The notes below the pieces were generated by a model, which saw only the letters and a program-made list of their open reading frames with translations, searched no databases and was not told the DNA's origin. Positions 8,309 to 16,684 of a stretch of DNA of 64,000 bases are shown here, piece by piece. The first letter of the stretch is position 1. Every line of letters starts with the position of its first letter. Position numbers and translations under genes: made by a program. The DNA is from Chloroflexota bacterium (GTDB lineage: Bacteria > Chloroflexota > Dehalococcoidia > Tepidiformales > Tepidiformaceae), in the NCBI GenBank assembly GCA_026710655.1, contig JAPOQN010000042.1, positions 62,001-126,000 of the forward strand, in the 5' to 3' direction.

Positions 8309-9228
8309 GATGTCAACTCCTGGTAGGTGATGCGAGCCGTGAAAGCCTTGGCCACGAACGCATCAAGGCGGCTCAGAGTGTGAACCCTCACGTTGCCCTC
8401 GTTCAGCCGGAAGGTGGCTTCATTCAGATAGCGCTCCAGGTGCTTCACCTGTACGTGATGCCACGTCCCGTTGATGCTGCGCTTGAACACGGCCCATAGG
8501 GACTCGGTGCTGTTCGTGTGGACATTGCCTGCGCCCACGTACTCGCCCTTGCCGTGAGAAACATGCTTGCGGATGTAGCCGGGCAGGTTGGCGTAGCCAG
8601 CATGCTCATCCGTGTAGATCGTGGAGCCATGCTCAACATGCTCCTCAATCTCAAAGTGTAGGGTCTCGCGATCCGTCCCATCGATGGGATGGGCGATGGT
8701 GCGCCCGCCACGCTCCCGCATGCCGATCACGGGCTGCTTGCCAACGGTGCCACGGCCAGCGCGAAGCTTCTTGTTTGAGTGCTTGTTCTTCTCCTTGCCC
8801 CCGATGAATGCCTCGTCAATCTCTACGATGCCTCGGAGGATGTCAGGATCGTCGCCACAAGCTTCCCGCAGGCGCTGGAGCATGAACCACGCCGTTTTCT
8901 GAGTAACGCCGATCTCCTTCGAGAGCTGGAGCGAGGAGATGCCCTTGCGAGCCGTGACGACCAGGTACATGGCGTAGACCCACTTGTGGAGCGGGACGTG
9001 TGAACGCTCGAAGATGGTATCCGTGCGGACGGTGAATTCCTCTCCGCAGTCACGGCAGCGGTAGTAGCCAACACGCTTCCCCTTGCGAGGGGTGATACGC
9101 TCGTTGTTGTCGCAGAGCGGGCACACCGGCCCATCCGGCCAGCGCTGCGCCTCAAGGTAGTGGCGCGCAGCGTCGGCGTCGGGGAACCTCTCGAAGAGCT
9201 GGAAGGTGCTGATGGTGCTGGCGCTCAT
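8305..9228 (-). CDS. IS1595-family transposase
   Basis: A 307-residue ISXO2-type transposase. ATG 9228 is chosen because AAGGAGAT lies just upstream; in-frame extension to 9267 would run into the terminal repeat. An N-terminal zinc ribbon (Cys36, Cys39, Cys58, Cys61) is followed by a helix-turn-helix-like region (SSLQLSKEIGVTQKTAW) and a DDE catalytic domain. Likely catalytic residues are Asp138 (VEIDEAFIGG), Asp207 (IYTDEHAGY) and Glu242 (NSTESLW). Length and domain order match intact IS1595 transposases, so the element is probably still active. The stop codon is shared with the start of the P63C gene. Confidence 0.95.
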   Translation of the reverse strand: MSASTISTFQLFERFPDADAARHYLEAQRWPDGPVCPLCDNNERITPRKGKRVGYYRCRDCGEEFTVRTDTIFERSHVPLHKWVYAMYLVVTARKGISSLQLSKEIGVTQKTAWFMLQRLREACGDDPDILRGIVEIDEAFIGGKEKNKHSNKKLRAGRGTVGKQPVIGMRERGGRTIAHPIDGTDRETLHFEIEEHVEHGSTIYTDEHAGYANLPGYIRKHVSHGKGEYVGAGNVHTNSTESLWAVFKRSINGTWHHVQVKHLERYLNEATFRLNEGNVRVHTLSRLDAFVAKAFTARITYQELTS

Positions 9229-9265
9229 GCCGTATCTCCTTATGGGAGATGTTACCACGATCATC

Positions 9266-9298
9266 ACCGGGAGTCAAGTATATAATTCCCTTTGTTTG
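9266..9298. repeat. Right end: 25-bp terminal inverted repeat plus 8-bp target duplication
   Basis: 9266-9290 is the exact inverse of 6501-6525. TTTGTTTG at 9291-9298 repeats the target site at 6493-6500. Confidence 0.95.
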
Positions 9299-10458
9299 GC
9301 CTCTACGCGGGAATCCTCACCGATCGCATGGACCGACGTCTGCTCCTCTTCGGCACACAGTTCGGCGGGATCGCCCTTGCGGCCGGGGCAGCGACACTCG
9401 TGGCCATGGGATCCCTGAATATCTGGGGGATCTTTGGCCTTGCGTTCGTACTGGGGTGCACGACGGCCTTCGGGATGCCGGTGCGGCAGGCGATCGTGCC
9501 CTCGCTGGTCACCCCCGAACGCGTGCTCAACGCCGTCACCCTGATGAACGTGAGCGCACAAGTTGCGCAGGCAGGGGCGGTGGTCAGCGGAGCCTTCATC
9601 GCCCTGGGCGGGATCGAAGCGGCCTTCGTGGCGCAGGCGGCCCTGCTGACGCTGGGGCTGCTCGCCCTCATCCCCATCCGTGTCCCCAATGTGCGGCAGG
9701 CGGCCCCACGGCGGATGCGGGAAGACCTGCGGGAAGGCCTGTCTTTCGTGATACACCACCCGGGTATCCGCACGCTCATGATCGTGCTGGTGGCAACCGC
9801 CCTCGCGATGGCGGGCACATTCCAGGCGCTCCTTCCCAAGATCGCTCTCGACGAATTGGGCGCGGGACCGTTCAGGGCCTCCATGCTGTTCACGATCATG
9901 CTGGCCGGCACCCTGATCACGTCCGTCGTGCTGGCCTCGTTCCGGAGGGTCGACCGGGCGGGGTTCTACTTCCTCTGCACGCTGGTGGCCGGGGGTGTGC
10001 TGAACGTCGCCCTGGGGCTGGCGCCCTGGTACTTCATGGCCCTGGTGATCATGTTCATCACGGGCTTCAACGCCGGCATCTTCATCAACCTGAACATGGC
10101 TCTTGTCCAGGCTCACACCCCCAACGCCGTCATGGGACGGGTCATGAGCATCTACCAGATGTGCATGATGGGAGCCATGCCGATCGGCGCCCTGATCGCG
10201 GGACCGATGGCGGATGTGGTAGGCGCACGGTACTGGTTCGCCATCGGCGGCGCGCTGCTATTCCTGCTGGGCGTCGTTGTTATCGCGACCCAGCCAGCGC
10301 TCCGGCGGATGAGCTCGGCGCCCGACCCGGCGGGCACGGCAGCAGCAATGGCTGGACGCTAGCCCCCGACGGCCCGCGCTCCCTTTCGCAGAGCTCGACC
10401 GTGAGGAATTGCGGCCCCAACACGTGTGCAATGTCGGGAAACGTTTGGCCGAAATCGC

Positions 10459-10713
10459 CTAGGAAACGACGAAGTAGACCGACCCGTCTCGTACCCAGGT
10501 GTCGGCGGTCTTACCGACGCGCTTGGCGGCGCGGGAGATGCGCAGCGCGAGTCCGCGAGCCGTTTCGCCTTCTTCGGGCGTCAGCTTGCCCGCCTCATCG
10601 GACTTCACCGAATTGACGTAGTCCTCGTACTGCCGCATTCGTGCAGTTAATCGACCGGTCTGACGCATGGGACCGGGAGCGGCAGATGCCTTAATCGTGC
10701 TGAACTTCACCAT
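10459..10713 (-). CDS. Small hypothetical protein, 84 aa
   Basis: The start is ATG 10713 with AGGAG about ten bases upstream. The protein is basic, with a low-complexity N terminus (KASAAPGPMRQ) and a helical middle (TPEEGETARGLALRISRAAKRVGK). It ends in a short beta-like tail (TWVRDGSVYFVVS). No domain was recognised; the helix followed by a strand could be a small DNA-binding fold. It stands alone between the disrupted MFS gene and the divergent DUF3500 gene. A 7-bp inverted repeat lies 37 bases upstream of the start. Confidence 0.6.
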   Translation of the reverse strand: MVKFSTIKASAAPGPMRQTGRLTARMRQYEDYVNSVKSDEAGKLTPEEGETARGLALRISRAAKRVGKTADTWVRDGSVYFVVS

Positions 10714-10749
10714 TTTTGAGTCTCCTGCTACATGTGCAGGGATAGCGTA

Positions 10750-10777
10750 GCAGTATCCGGGAGAGCCGCAATACTGC
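10750..10777. promoter_or_regulatory. Inverted repeat upstream of the 84-aa gene
   Basis: GCAGTAT and ATACTGC are separated by 14 bases. They sit in the 276-bp intergenic region between two divergent genes (84-aa gene and DUF3500 gene), a normal place for an operator. The rest of that gap shows no other feature that I can support. Confidence 0.35.
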
Positions 10778-10989
10778 AGGCCGCTAAAGCGAGGGCTATC
10801 CGATGGCGAGAGTCGGAGCGAGTCAAGAACGCAGATTCTGCGGCGACAATTCCGCGAAGAACGTTCATCGGTGTGGGCGGGGAGTATTGCAACCAAAGGG
10901 GGCGCTAATCGGAAGGGCGAGGGGCCCATGGCGGGGCGCTTCACGCCGGGCGAGCGGAGCCGTAGGCTGCGCGGCGACTGGAGGACACG

Positions 10990-12120
10990 ATGAGCGTCGC
11001 CGCGAAGGATGTGGTCGCACGAATGGCGGAGGCAGCCAGCGATTGGCTTGCCTCGCTGCCAGAGGATCTGCGGGCGAAGGCGAATCCGCCCTTCGCCGAC
11101 CCACGCCGGGAAATCTGGTACTACACGCCGACCGACCACGAGGGCGTGCCCATGGCCGACCTGACGATGCGGCAGGTGCAGCTGGCGCATCGCCTGCTGG
11201 CCTCGGGCCTGAGCCTGCCGGCCTACCGGCGGGCGACGGTCATCATGAACCTGGAGGCGTGGCAGGACGCGCTGGGCGGCTGGCGCATCCCGCGCGGCTC
11301 GATGCGGGGCGTGATGCACGGCTCGGACCCGGCGATGTACTTCGCGATGGTGTTCGGCGAGCCGGGGAGCGATGCCTGGGGCTGGCGCTTCGGAGGGCAC
11401 CACGTGTCCGCCCACAACACGATTATCAATGGCGAGATCGTGTCGGTGACGCCCACCTTCTTCGGGGCGAATCCACACGAGGCTGCCCTGAGCGACTACC
11501 AGACCCTGCGCCCAGTGGCGGGAGAGGAAGACCTCGCTCGCGAGCTCGTCCACAGCCTCGACACCGCGCAGCGCTCCGTGGCCATCATCTCGAAGGCGGC
11601 GCCGTTCGACATCGTGCAATCGAACCGGTCGCGTATCGAGGACGAGGCGGAGCCGGAGTGGATCTCACGCGTGTTCAACGGCCTCCCCGACGACGGCACG
11701 GCCGACCGTCTGAGCATCATGCAGAACGACCTCGACACGCGGCAGGCGATGACGGACGCGGATCGCGCGGCGGCGCGCTACTCGCTCACGCCCAAGGGGC
11801 TGGCGGCGGGCGGCATGTCGCAGGCGCAGCTCGCGATCCTTGAGGCCCTCCTGCGCGAATACACGAACCGCCTGCCGGAGCCGCTCGCGACAACGGAGCA
11901 CGAACGGCTGATGGGCATCCTGCCCGACCTGCACTTCGCCTGGGCGGGCGGCCTCGAGCGGAAGCAGCCGCACTACTACCGGCTGCAGGGACCGCGCGTA
12001 CTCATCGAGTACGACTGCGTGCAGAATGACGCAAACCACAGCCACACGGTCTGGCGCGATCCGGAAGGCGACTTCGGGCGCGACCTGCTGGCGGAGCACT
12101 ACGCGACGGCACACTCGTAG
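10990..12120 (+). CDS. DUF3500 family protein
   Basis: A 376-residue cytoplasmic protein starting at ATG 10990, eight bases after GGAG. It has the DUF3500 signature: an N-terminal helical region (MRQVQLAHRLLASGLS), then GWRFGGHHVSAHNTIING and TPTFFGANP in the middle. It ends with FAWAGGLERKQPHYYRLQGPR and EYDCVQNDANHSHTVWRD. Conserved His, Asp and Trp residues suggest metal or ligand binding, but no reaction is established for this family. The gene precedes a P450, a solute-binding protein and an LLM oxidoreductase, so a role in catabolism of the same substrates is plausible. Confidence 0.85.
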   Translation: MSVAAKDVVARMAEAASDWLASLPEDLRAKANPPFADPRREIWYYTPTDHEGVPMADLTMRQVQLAHRLLASGLSLPAYRRATVIMNLEAWQDALGGWRIPRGSMRGVMHGSDPAMYFAMVFGEPGSDAWGWRFGGHHVSAHNTIINGEIVSVTPTFFGANPHEAALSDYQTLRPVAGEEDLARELVHSLDTAQRSVAIISKAAPFDIVQSNRSRIEDEAEPEWISRVFNGLPDDGTADRLSIMQNDLDTRQAMTDADRAAARYSLTPKGLAAGGMSQAQLAILEALLREYTNRLPEPLATTEHERLMGILPDLHFAWAGGLERKQPHYYRLQGPRVLIEYDCVQNDANHSHTVWRDPEGDFGRDLLAEHYATAHS

Positions 12121-12185
12121 TGGTTGGTGACTGGTGGCTGGTCCCCACCCAACCACCCACGACCGGCCACTGAACACCGACCACT
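12119..12185. repeat. REP-like imperfect palindrome
   Basis: The left arm AGTGGTTGGTGACTGGTGGC and the right arm around GACCGGCCACTGAACACCGA form a long imperfect hairpin. It fills the space between the DUF3500 stop and the ribosome site of the P450 gene. The GGTGACTGGTGGC-type wording is typical of interspersed intergenic repeats. Confidence 0.55.
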
Positions 12186-12197
12186 AAGGAGAGCGAG

Positions 12198-13478
12198 ATG
12201 AGCGAAGCGACGCAGAAGACTCCGGACGACTTCAACTTCCTCGACGCGGATGTGCAGGACTGCCCCTACGAGGCGTACCAGGTGCTGCGCGACCAGGCAC
12301 CGGTCTACCAGGACCCGCACACGGGCCAGTACGTGATCACGCGCTTCGAGGATTTACGTGAGGTGCTGCTGGACACGGAGAACTTCGGGAACGGGGGCAA
12401 CCGCGCGGCCCAGGAGGAAGCGCGTCCCCAGCTGACCGACCGGCAGAAGCGCATGCTCGCGGTGTACGAAGAGAAGCAGGGCTGGCTCCCCGAGCCCACG
12501 CTAGCCGCCCGCGACGACCCCAATCACCGCCAGATGCGGAACATGTTCGACAAGGCCTTCCGGCCGGGGAAGATCAAGCAGCTCGACCCGTTCGTCGAGA
12601 GCGTCGCCAACCGGCTCTTCGACGCCTTCGCCGAGGACGGGCACTGCGACTGGGTGCAGCAGTTCTCGGTACCGCTGCCGCTCATCGTGATCGGCCACCA
12701 GATGGGGGTGAAGGAAGAGGACATCTGGTTCATCAAGCGCGCCACCGACGCGTGGGTGCGCCGCTTCGGCCAGATGGTCAGCGAGGAGGAGGAGCGGGAG
12801 GCGCTCGAGGCGGAGATCGCCGCGCAGCACTACTTCAAGAAGGTGTTCGACCGGCTGCGGGAAGAGCCCGACGACACCCTGCTCTCCGACCTCGTGAACT
12901 CGGAGATCCCGGAGTGGGGGCGGAAGCTCACCGACGGCGAGCTGCAGGCGGAGATGATGTCGGACACGTTCGTGGGCGGCTCGGAGACGAGCACGAACGC
13001 AATCGGCGAGGGCGTCAAGATCCTCATCGAGCAACCGGCCGTCTGGGAGCAGCTCAAGTCAGACCCGGACAAGTACCTGCGGACCTTCGTGGAGGAGGTG
13101 CTGCGGCTGGAGTCGCCGGTGCAGATGCTGGGGCGGGTCGCGATGAACGACGTCGAGATGCACGGCGTAACGATTCCGGCGGGCTCCTCCATCGGGACGC
13201 GCTACGCAGCCGCCAACCGCGACGAGCGCCGCTTCGAGTGCCCCGCGGACGTAGACCTCGACCGCAAGAACCCGATGGCGCACCTCACGTTCGGCGCGGG
13301 CATCCACTACTGCCTCGGCGCCCCGCTGGCCCGTCGCGAGCTGTACTACAGCTTCAAGACGCTGGTGGAACGCGTGGACGAGATGTGGTTCGCACCGGGC
13401 AAGAACGACTTCAAGCACCACCCGCACATGTTCCTGCGGGCGCTGAAGGAGCTCCACATCGAGTTCCGGCTGAAGTAG
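12198..13478 (+). CDS. Cytochrome P450
   Basis: A 426-residue soluble P450 starting at ATG 12198 behind AAGGAG. It has I-helix GGSETSTN, K-helix EEVLRL and heme loop FGAGIHYCLG with Cys372 as ligand, followed by APLARRE. It is the third P450 in 11 kb and is more distant from the first two by eye. A lipoprotein solute-binding protein follows after 9 bases, then an LLM flavin oxidoreductase and a VOC protein, all in the same direction. They probably act on a common imported compound, but no substrate can be named. Redox partners are not encoded nearby. Confidence 0.93.
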   Translation: MSEATQKTPDDFNFLDADVQDCPYEAYQVLRDQAPVYQDPHTGQYVITRFEDLREVLLDTENFGNGGNRAAQEEARPQLTDRQKRMLAVYEEKQGWLPEPTLAARDDPNHRQMRNMFDKAFRPGKIKQLDPFVESVANRLFDAFAEDGHCDWVQQFSVPLPLIVIGHQMGVKEEDIWFIKRATDAWVRRFGQMVSEEEEREALEAEIAAQHYFKKVFDRLREEPDDTLLSDLVNSEIPEWGRKLTDGELQAEMMSDTFVGGSETSTNAIGEGVKILIEQPAVWEQLKSDPDKYLRTFVEEVLRLESPVQMLGRVAMNDVEMHGVTIPAGSSIGTRYAAANRDERRFECPADVDLDRKNPMAHLTFGAGIHYCLGAPLARRELYYSFKTLVERVDEMWFAPGKNDFKHHPHMFLRALKELHIEFRLK

Positions 13479-13487
13479 GGGCCGACG

Positions 13488-14717
13488 ATGTATCCGGGAC
13501 GACGGAGGATAGGCCTCCTGCTGGCCGTGCTCGCCGCCTTCGCCTTCGTCGCCGGGACGCTGGCCGCTTGCGGCGACGAAGAGCGCACGCCCCTCAAGAT
13601 CGGCGTGCTGCTGGTCAACAGTGAGACGCAAACGGACACGGCCCTCGACCGGCTTCGCTCCTTCAAGCTGGCCATCAAGCACGTCAACGAGGCGGGCGGA
13701 GTCTTCGGCCAGCCGGTGGAAGTCGCGGAAGGCGACACCCTCAACCCCGCAGAGGAGGCGCGGCGCCTCATTGAGGAGGAGGGCGTGCACGCCATCGTCG
13801 GCCCTAACTCCAGTGCTGACTCGCTCCTGGTGATCGAGGTGGCGGCGCCGGCGGGGGTGCTGGTGATCAGCCCGTCGGCCTCTTCTCCGCTGCTCACCGC
13901 CAACGACGACGGCGACCTCTTCTTCCGCACGGTCCTCTCCGACATAGCCCAGGGGCCGGCGCTGGCACAGCTCACGCGCGAACGGGGCTTCGAGAACGTG
14001 GGCGTGATCTACCGGGACGACGCCTGGGGCCAGGGTCTGGTGGAGGCATTCCGGCAGGCGTGGACAGGCGGCATCGTGGCCGTGAGCTCCCCGGCCGAGC
14101 TCCGTGAGAGCTACCTCGACCTCATCGAGGAGAGCGCGCGCGACGGAGCCCAGGCCCTCGTCCTGCTCACCTTTTGGCCCGAGGCCGAAATCATCCTGCG
14201 GGAGGCGCTCGACAGCGGCCTCTACGATCAGTTCCTCTTCGGCGACGCGCTCAGGCGGGCCGACCTCGCGGAGGCCGTGGGCGGGGGAAGGCTGGCCGGC
14301 ATGTACGGCACGGTCAGCGGCCCCTCCCATGAGAACGCACCCACCCTCATCTGGGACGAGGCGTTCCACGACGAGTACGGGAGGGGCACGGAGGCCACCT
14401 ACGTGAAGGAGACCTACGACGCCGCCATCGCCATCGCTCTCGCGGCCGAGGCCGCGGGCAACGCCGAGGGGTCGGCCATTCGCGACGCGCTGCGAGGCAT
14501 CGGCTCGGCGCCGGGCGAACGGGTTCTGCCCGGCGTGGAGGGGGTCGCCCACGCCCTGAGCATCATCCGGGACGGCGGAGAGGTGGACTACGAAGGAGGC
14601 TCCGTCTCCATGGACTGGGACGAGTACGGCGACCTTCGGCGAGGCTACATCGGCATCTGGCGGTTCACCGCCGACGGCGACATCGAGGACGTAAACGTCA
14701 TCGCCTACGAGCAGTGA
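13488..14717 (+). CDS. ABC-type branched-chain amino acid/urea-like solute-binding lipoprotein
   Basis: A 409-residue periplasmic-binding-protein-like lipoprotein. The N terminus has a basic start (MYPGRRRIG), a hydrophobic segment and the lipobox TLAAC with Cys27, so it should be anchored outside the cytoplasmic membrane. The rest is a type I fold of the Peripla_BP_6/LivK group: KIGVLLVNSETQT, VHAIVGPNSSADSLLV, GVLVISPSASSPLLT. No permease or ATPase gene is adjacent. It either works with a transporter encoded elsewhere or acts as a sensor subunit. Its place between a P450 and an LLM oxidoreductase suggests a link to the same catabolic unit. Confidence 0.88.
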   Translation: MYPGRRRIGLLLAVLAAFAFVAGTLAACGDEERTPLKIGVLLVNSETQTDTALDRLRSFKLAIKHVNEAGGVFGQPVEVAEGDTLNPAEEARRLIEEEGVHAIVGPNSSADSLLVIEVAAPAGVLVISPSASSPLLTANDDGDLFFRTVLSDIAQGPALAQLTRERGFENVGVIYRDDAWGQGLVEAFRQAWTGGIVAVSSPAELRESYLDLIEESARDGAQALVLLTFWPEAEIILREALDSGLYDQFLFGDALRRADLAEAVGGGRLAGMYGTVSGPSHENAPTLIWDEAFHDEYGRGTEATYVKETYDAAIAIALAAEAAGNAEGSAIRDALRGIGSAPGERVLPGVEGVAHALSIIRDGGEVDYEGGSVSMDWDEYGDLRRGYIGIWRFTADGDIEDVNVIAYEQ

Positions 14718-14733
14718 CGGAGGGAGTTAGACA

Positions 14734-15645
14734 ATGCGTATCGGGATATCGATGGCGACGGCGCTGCGGGCACCGGACGCGCGAACGGGCGGGCGCTGGC
14801 TCGTCGAGCGGGCGGCGGCGGCACGGGAGGCCGGGCTCGACAGCCTATTCGTAGGGGACCACCACAGCACCAGCCCGATGACCTACTACCAGAACGTGCC
14901 CGTGCTCGGTCGCGTGCTGGCGGAGTGGGGTGACAAGCCCGCGGGCGCGCTCTTCCTGTTGCCGCTCTGGCACCCGGTGCTGCTGGCCGAGCAGATCGGG
15001 ACACTCGCGTCGCTGCACGAGGGACCGTTCGTGATGCAGTGCGCCATCGGACCGGACGACAACCAGTTTCCGGCGTTCGGCGTTGACGTGAAGCACCGGC
15101 CCTCCCGCTTCGAGGAGTCGCTGGACATCATGCGGCGGCTGTGGGCGGGCGAGAGCGTCAGCTCGGAAGGCCGCTGGCAGATCGAGGACGCACGCATCTC
15201 GCCCCTGCCGCCGGACGGGGTGGAGGCCTGGATCGGGGCGGTGGCGCGCAAGGCCATGGACCGCGCCGCACGGCTAGGCGACGGCTGGCTGGCCGCGCCC
15301 GGGCTCACACCGCAGCAGGCGGCGGCACGGTCGGCCGAGTGGCACGAACGCCGCCAGATTCACGGGTACGAAGAGCCGGGCGTCGTCGCCATCCGGCGGG
15401 ACATCTACGTGGGCGAGAGCGACGCGGAGGCGGAGGAGACGACGCGGGCGGTGGTGGAGGGCGGCTACCGCGGCCTCGACCCCTCCGCCCTGGCGATCGG
15501 CAGCCCGGAGACGGTGGCGGCAGAGTTCCGGGAGCTCGGGGAGGCGGGCTACACGGATGTGATCGTGCGCAACCTGATGCCCACGCAGGAGCACGCAGTG
15601 GCCTGCATCGGGCGGCTGGCGGAGGTTCGCGCCAGCCTGGCGTAG
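14734..15645 (+). CDS. LLM-class flavin/F420-dependent oxidoreductase
   Basis: A 303-residue luciferase-like TIM-barrel protein starting at ATG 14734. GGAGG about ten bases upstream is the likely ribosome site. Typical features are AREAGLDSLFVGDHH, HPVLLAEQIGTLASL, RPSRFEESLDIMRRLW and the C-terminal GSPETVAAEFREL. Members use FMN or coenzyme F420; the sequence alone does not settle which. It follows the solute-binding lipoprotein by 16 bases and precedes a VOC gene, so it is probably the reductase or monooxygenase step of the local pathway. Confidence 0.88.
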   Translation: MRIGISMATALRAPDARTGGRWLVERAAAAREAGLDSLFVGDHHSTSPMTYYQNVPVLGRVLAEWGDKPAGALFLLPLWHPVLLAEQIGTLASLHEGPFVMQCAIGPDDNQFPAFGVDVKHRPSRFEESLDIMRRLWAGESVSSEGRWQIEDARISPLPPDGVEAWIGAVARKAMDRAARLGDGWLAAPGLTPQQAAARSAEWHERRQIHGYEEPGVVAIRRDIYVGESDAEAEETTRAVVEGGYRGLDPSALAIGSPETVAAEFRELGEAGYTDVIVRNLMPTQEHAVACIGRLAEVRASLA

Positions 15646-15735
15646 GGGCAGTACCCACCGAGGCTTCGCGCTGGCCCGCGGGGGCGGGATCGCGTAGCGT
15701 GCGCGGGCACTCTGAACCCACGGAAGTGAGAGTCC

Positions 15736-16308
15736 ATGACCATCCACACCGGAAAGCCCGTGATGCACCACCTCGGCTTCGTCGTGAAGGACGCGGACGA
15801 GATGGCGAACACGTACACGAACCTGCTTGGCGCCGAGTTCCGCCTGATGCCCCCCTACATGGTTCACTCGATGTCGGGCGAGGAAGCCGAACTGCGCGTC
15901 TACTACGGCGCGATTGCCGGCAGCATCGCCGAGATCATCCAGCCGGTGCGGGGCGATACGCCCCACCAGCAGTGGCTCGACGAGCGGGGCGAGGGCGTCC
16001 AGCACCTCGGCCTGTACGTACCGGACGTGGTCGCGGCAACGAAGGATATGCTCGAGAAGGGCGGCGAGATTCGCTGGGTCTACCCGAACGCGGGCGTGGT
16101 CCAGCTGAACTTCGACAGCTCGATCGACGAGATCATGGGCGAAGCGCTGCCGGGGAGCCTGACCTACCTGCACGCGTCCGGCGGCGGGCCCGTCCTCGAG
16201 TTGCTCGGACCTCCGATTCACACGGGCGTGGTCGGCGGCGCGGTCGCCGGTCTCGACGAGCTTTGGGAGACCACCTTCCCACCCGTGGAGCCGATCCAGC
16301 AGGGGTAG
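15736..16308 (+). CDS. VOC-family (glyoxalase/extradiol-type) metalloprotein
   Basis: A 190-residue protein starting at ATG 15736, behind GGAAGTGAGAG. It starts MHHLGFVVKDADEMANTY, the first half of a vicinal-oxygen-chelate fold. The middle motif VQHLGLYVPDVVAA is the second metal-ligand strand, and PVLELLG near the end is a further ligand position. The His and Glu spacing resembles methylmalonyl-CoA epimerase or glyoxalase-like lyases. The exact reaction is open. It closes the P450/LLM block. Confidence 0.82.
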   Translation: MTIHTGKPVMHHLGFVVKDADEMANTYTNLLGAEFRLMPPYMVHSMSGEEAELRVYYGAIAGSIAEIIQPVRGDTPHQQWLDERGEGVQHLGLYVPDVVAATKDMLEKGGEIRWVYPNAGVVQLNFDSSIDEIMGEALPGSLTYLHASGGGPVLELLGPPIHTGVVGGAVAGLDELWETTFPPVEPIQQG

Positions 16309-16323
16309 CCAACCCCCGACCGG

Positions 16324-16614
16324 TTAGTCCTGGTCCGCCGCCTCGCGCGGCTTGAACGTGTCTTGCGTGAGCGAAGCGATGTCCGCTTCGACAATGTCCG
16401 CGTGCTCGCGGAAGGCCTTCGCGGCATCGGTGAGGGCAGCGTTGTAGAGGTCGGGGCCGGCAAGGTCGAGCACGAAATCGAGGAGAAAACCCGCGGCGAG
16501 CTCGCCCAGATCCTCGTCGCGTTCCTCAAGCAGCCATGCCTGGAGTTCGCGCACCATGGCCCGCCGTCGCTGGAAATCGATGCGGTCGGACAGTCCGCGG
16601 GGTTCCGGCGCCAT
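16324..16614 (-). CDS. DUF2164 family protein
   Basis: A 96-residue protein; ATG 16614 is chosen because GGGAGG lies seven bases upstream. The pattern AWLLEERDEDLGELAAGFLLDFVLD followed by GPDLYNAALTDA is the DUF2164 signature. This family of small helical proteins has no assigned function. The gene converges with the VOC gene (15 bases apart) and diverges from the NfeD protease gene, whose promoter hexamer lies 56 bases upstream of this start. Confidence 0.82.
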   Translation of the reverse strand: MAPEPRGLSDRIDFQRRRAMVRELQAWLLEERDEDLGELAAGFLLDFVLDLAGPDLYNAALTDAAKAFREHADIVEADIASLTQDTFKPREAADQD

Positions 16615-16670
16615 AGCGACCTCCCGCGGCAAGGGTAACGCTCTTCCCACAAACCGCCGAAGCCGCTGGC

Positions 16671-16676
16671 TATACT
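16671..16676 (+). promoter_or_regulatory. -10-like hexamer before nfeD gene
   Basis: TATACT lies eight bases before ATG 16685. GGTGGAG in between is too close to that ATG to act as a good ribosome site, so either the message is leaderless or translation begins at ATG 16700. Confidence 0.4.
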
Positions 16677-16684
16677 CGGTGGAG

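Larger units (their letters stand above)
6501..9290 (-). mobile_element. IS1595-like insertion element with passenger genes
   Basis: A 2,790-bp element with 25-bp perfect terminal inverted repeats (outer end GGGAATTATATACTTG) flanked by the 8-bp direct repeat TTTGTTTG. The 8-bp duplication and an ISXO2-type DDE transposase fit the IS1595 family. Three genes run leftward: transposase, a P63C-domain protein overlapping it by 4 bp, and an exported protein. A 97-bp segment rich in nested inverted repeats lies between the second and third genes. Its composition is visibly less GC-rich than the host. Perfect ends and an intact target gene imply a young insertion. Confidence 0.95.
6212..10362 (+). 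pseudogene. MFS transporter (tandem paralogue) interrupted by an insertion element
   Basis: The gene starts at GTG 6212 and is read to 6500, then continues at 9299-10362. Removing the insertion plus one copy of its target duplication restores an uninterrupted 450-codon frame across the junction (PVLLFGLYAGIL). This matches the intact paralogue at 4804-6144 (PVLVFGLYAGIL). As it stands, the 5' part ends at a stop inside the element (6515-6517) after about 100 residues, so the product is truncated within TM2-TM3. The 3' part has no frameshift or nonsense mutation, so the disruption looks recent. Downstream the ORF keeps PVRQAIVPSLV and other MFS_3 features. Confidence 0.93.

Noticed and set aside
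16309-16323. Terminator between VOC and DUF2164 genes
   Set aside because: A short GGGG/CCCC pairing exists but the loop is small and there is no T-run on either strand.
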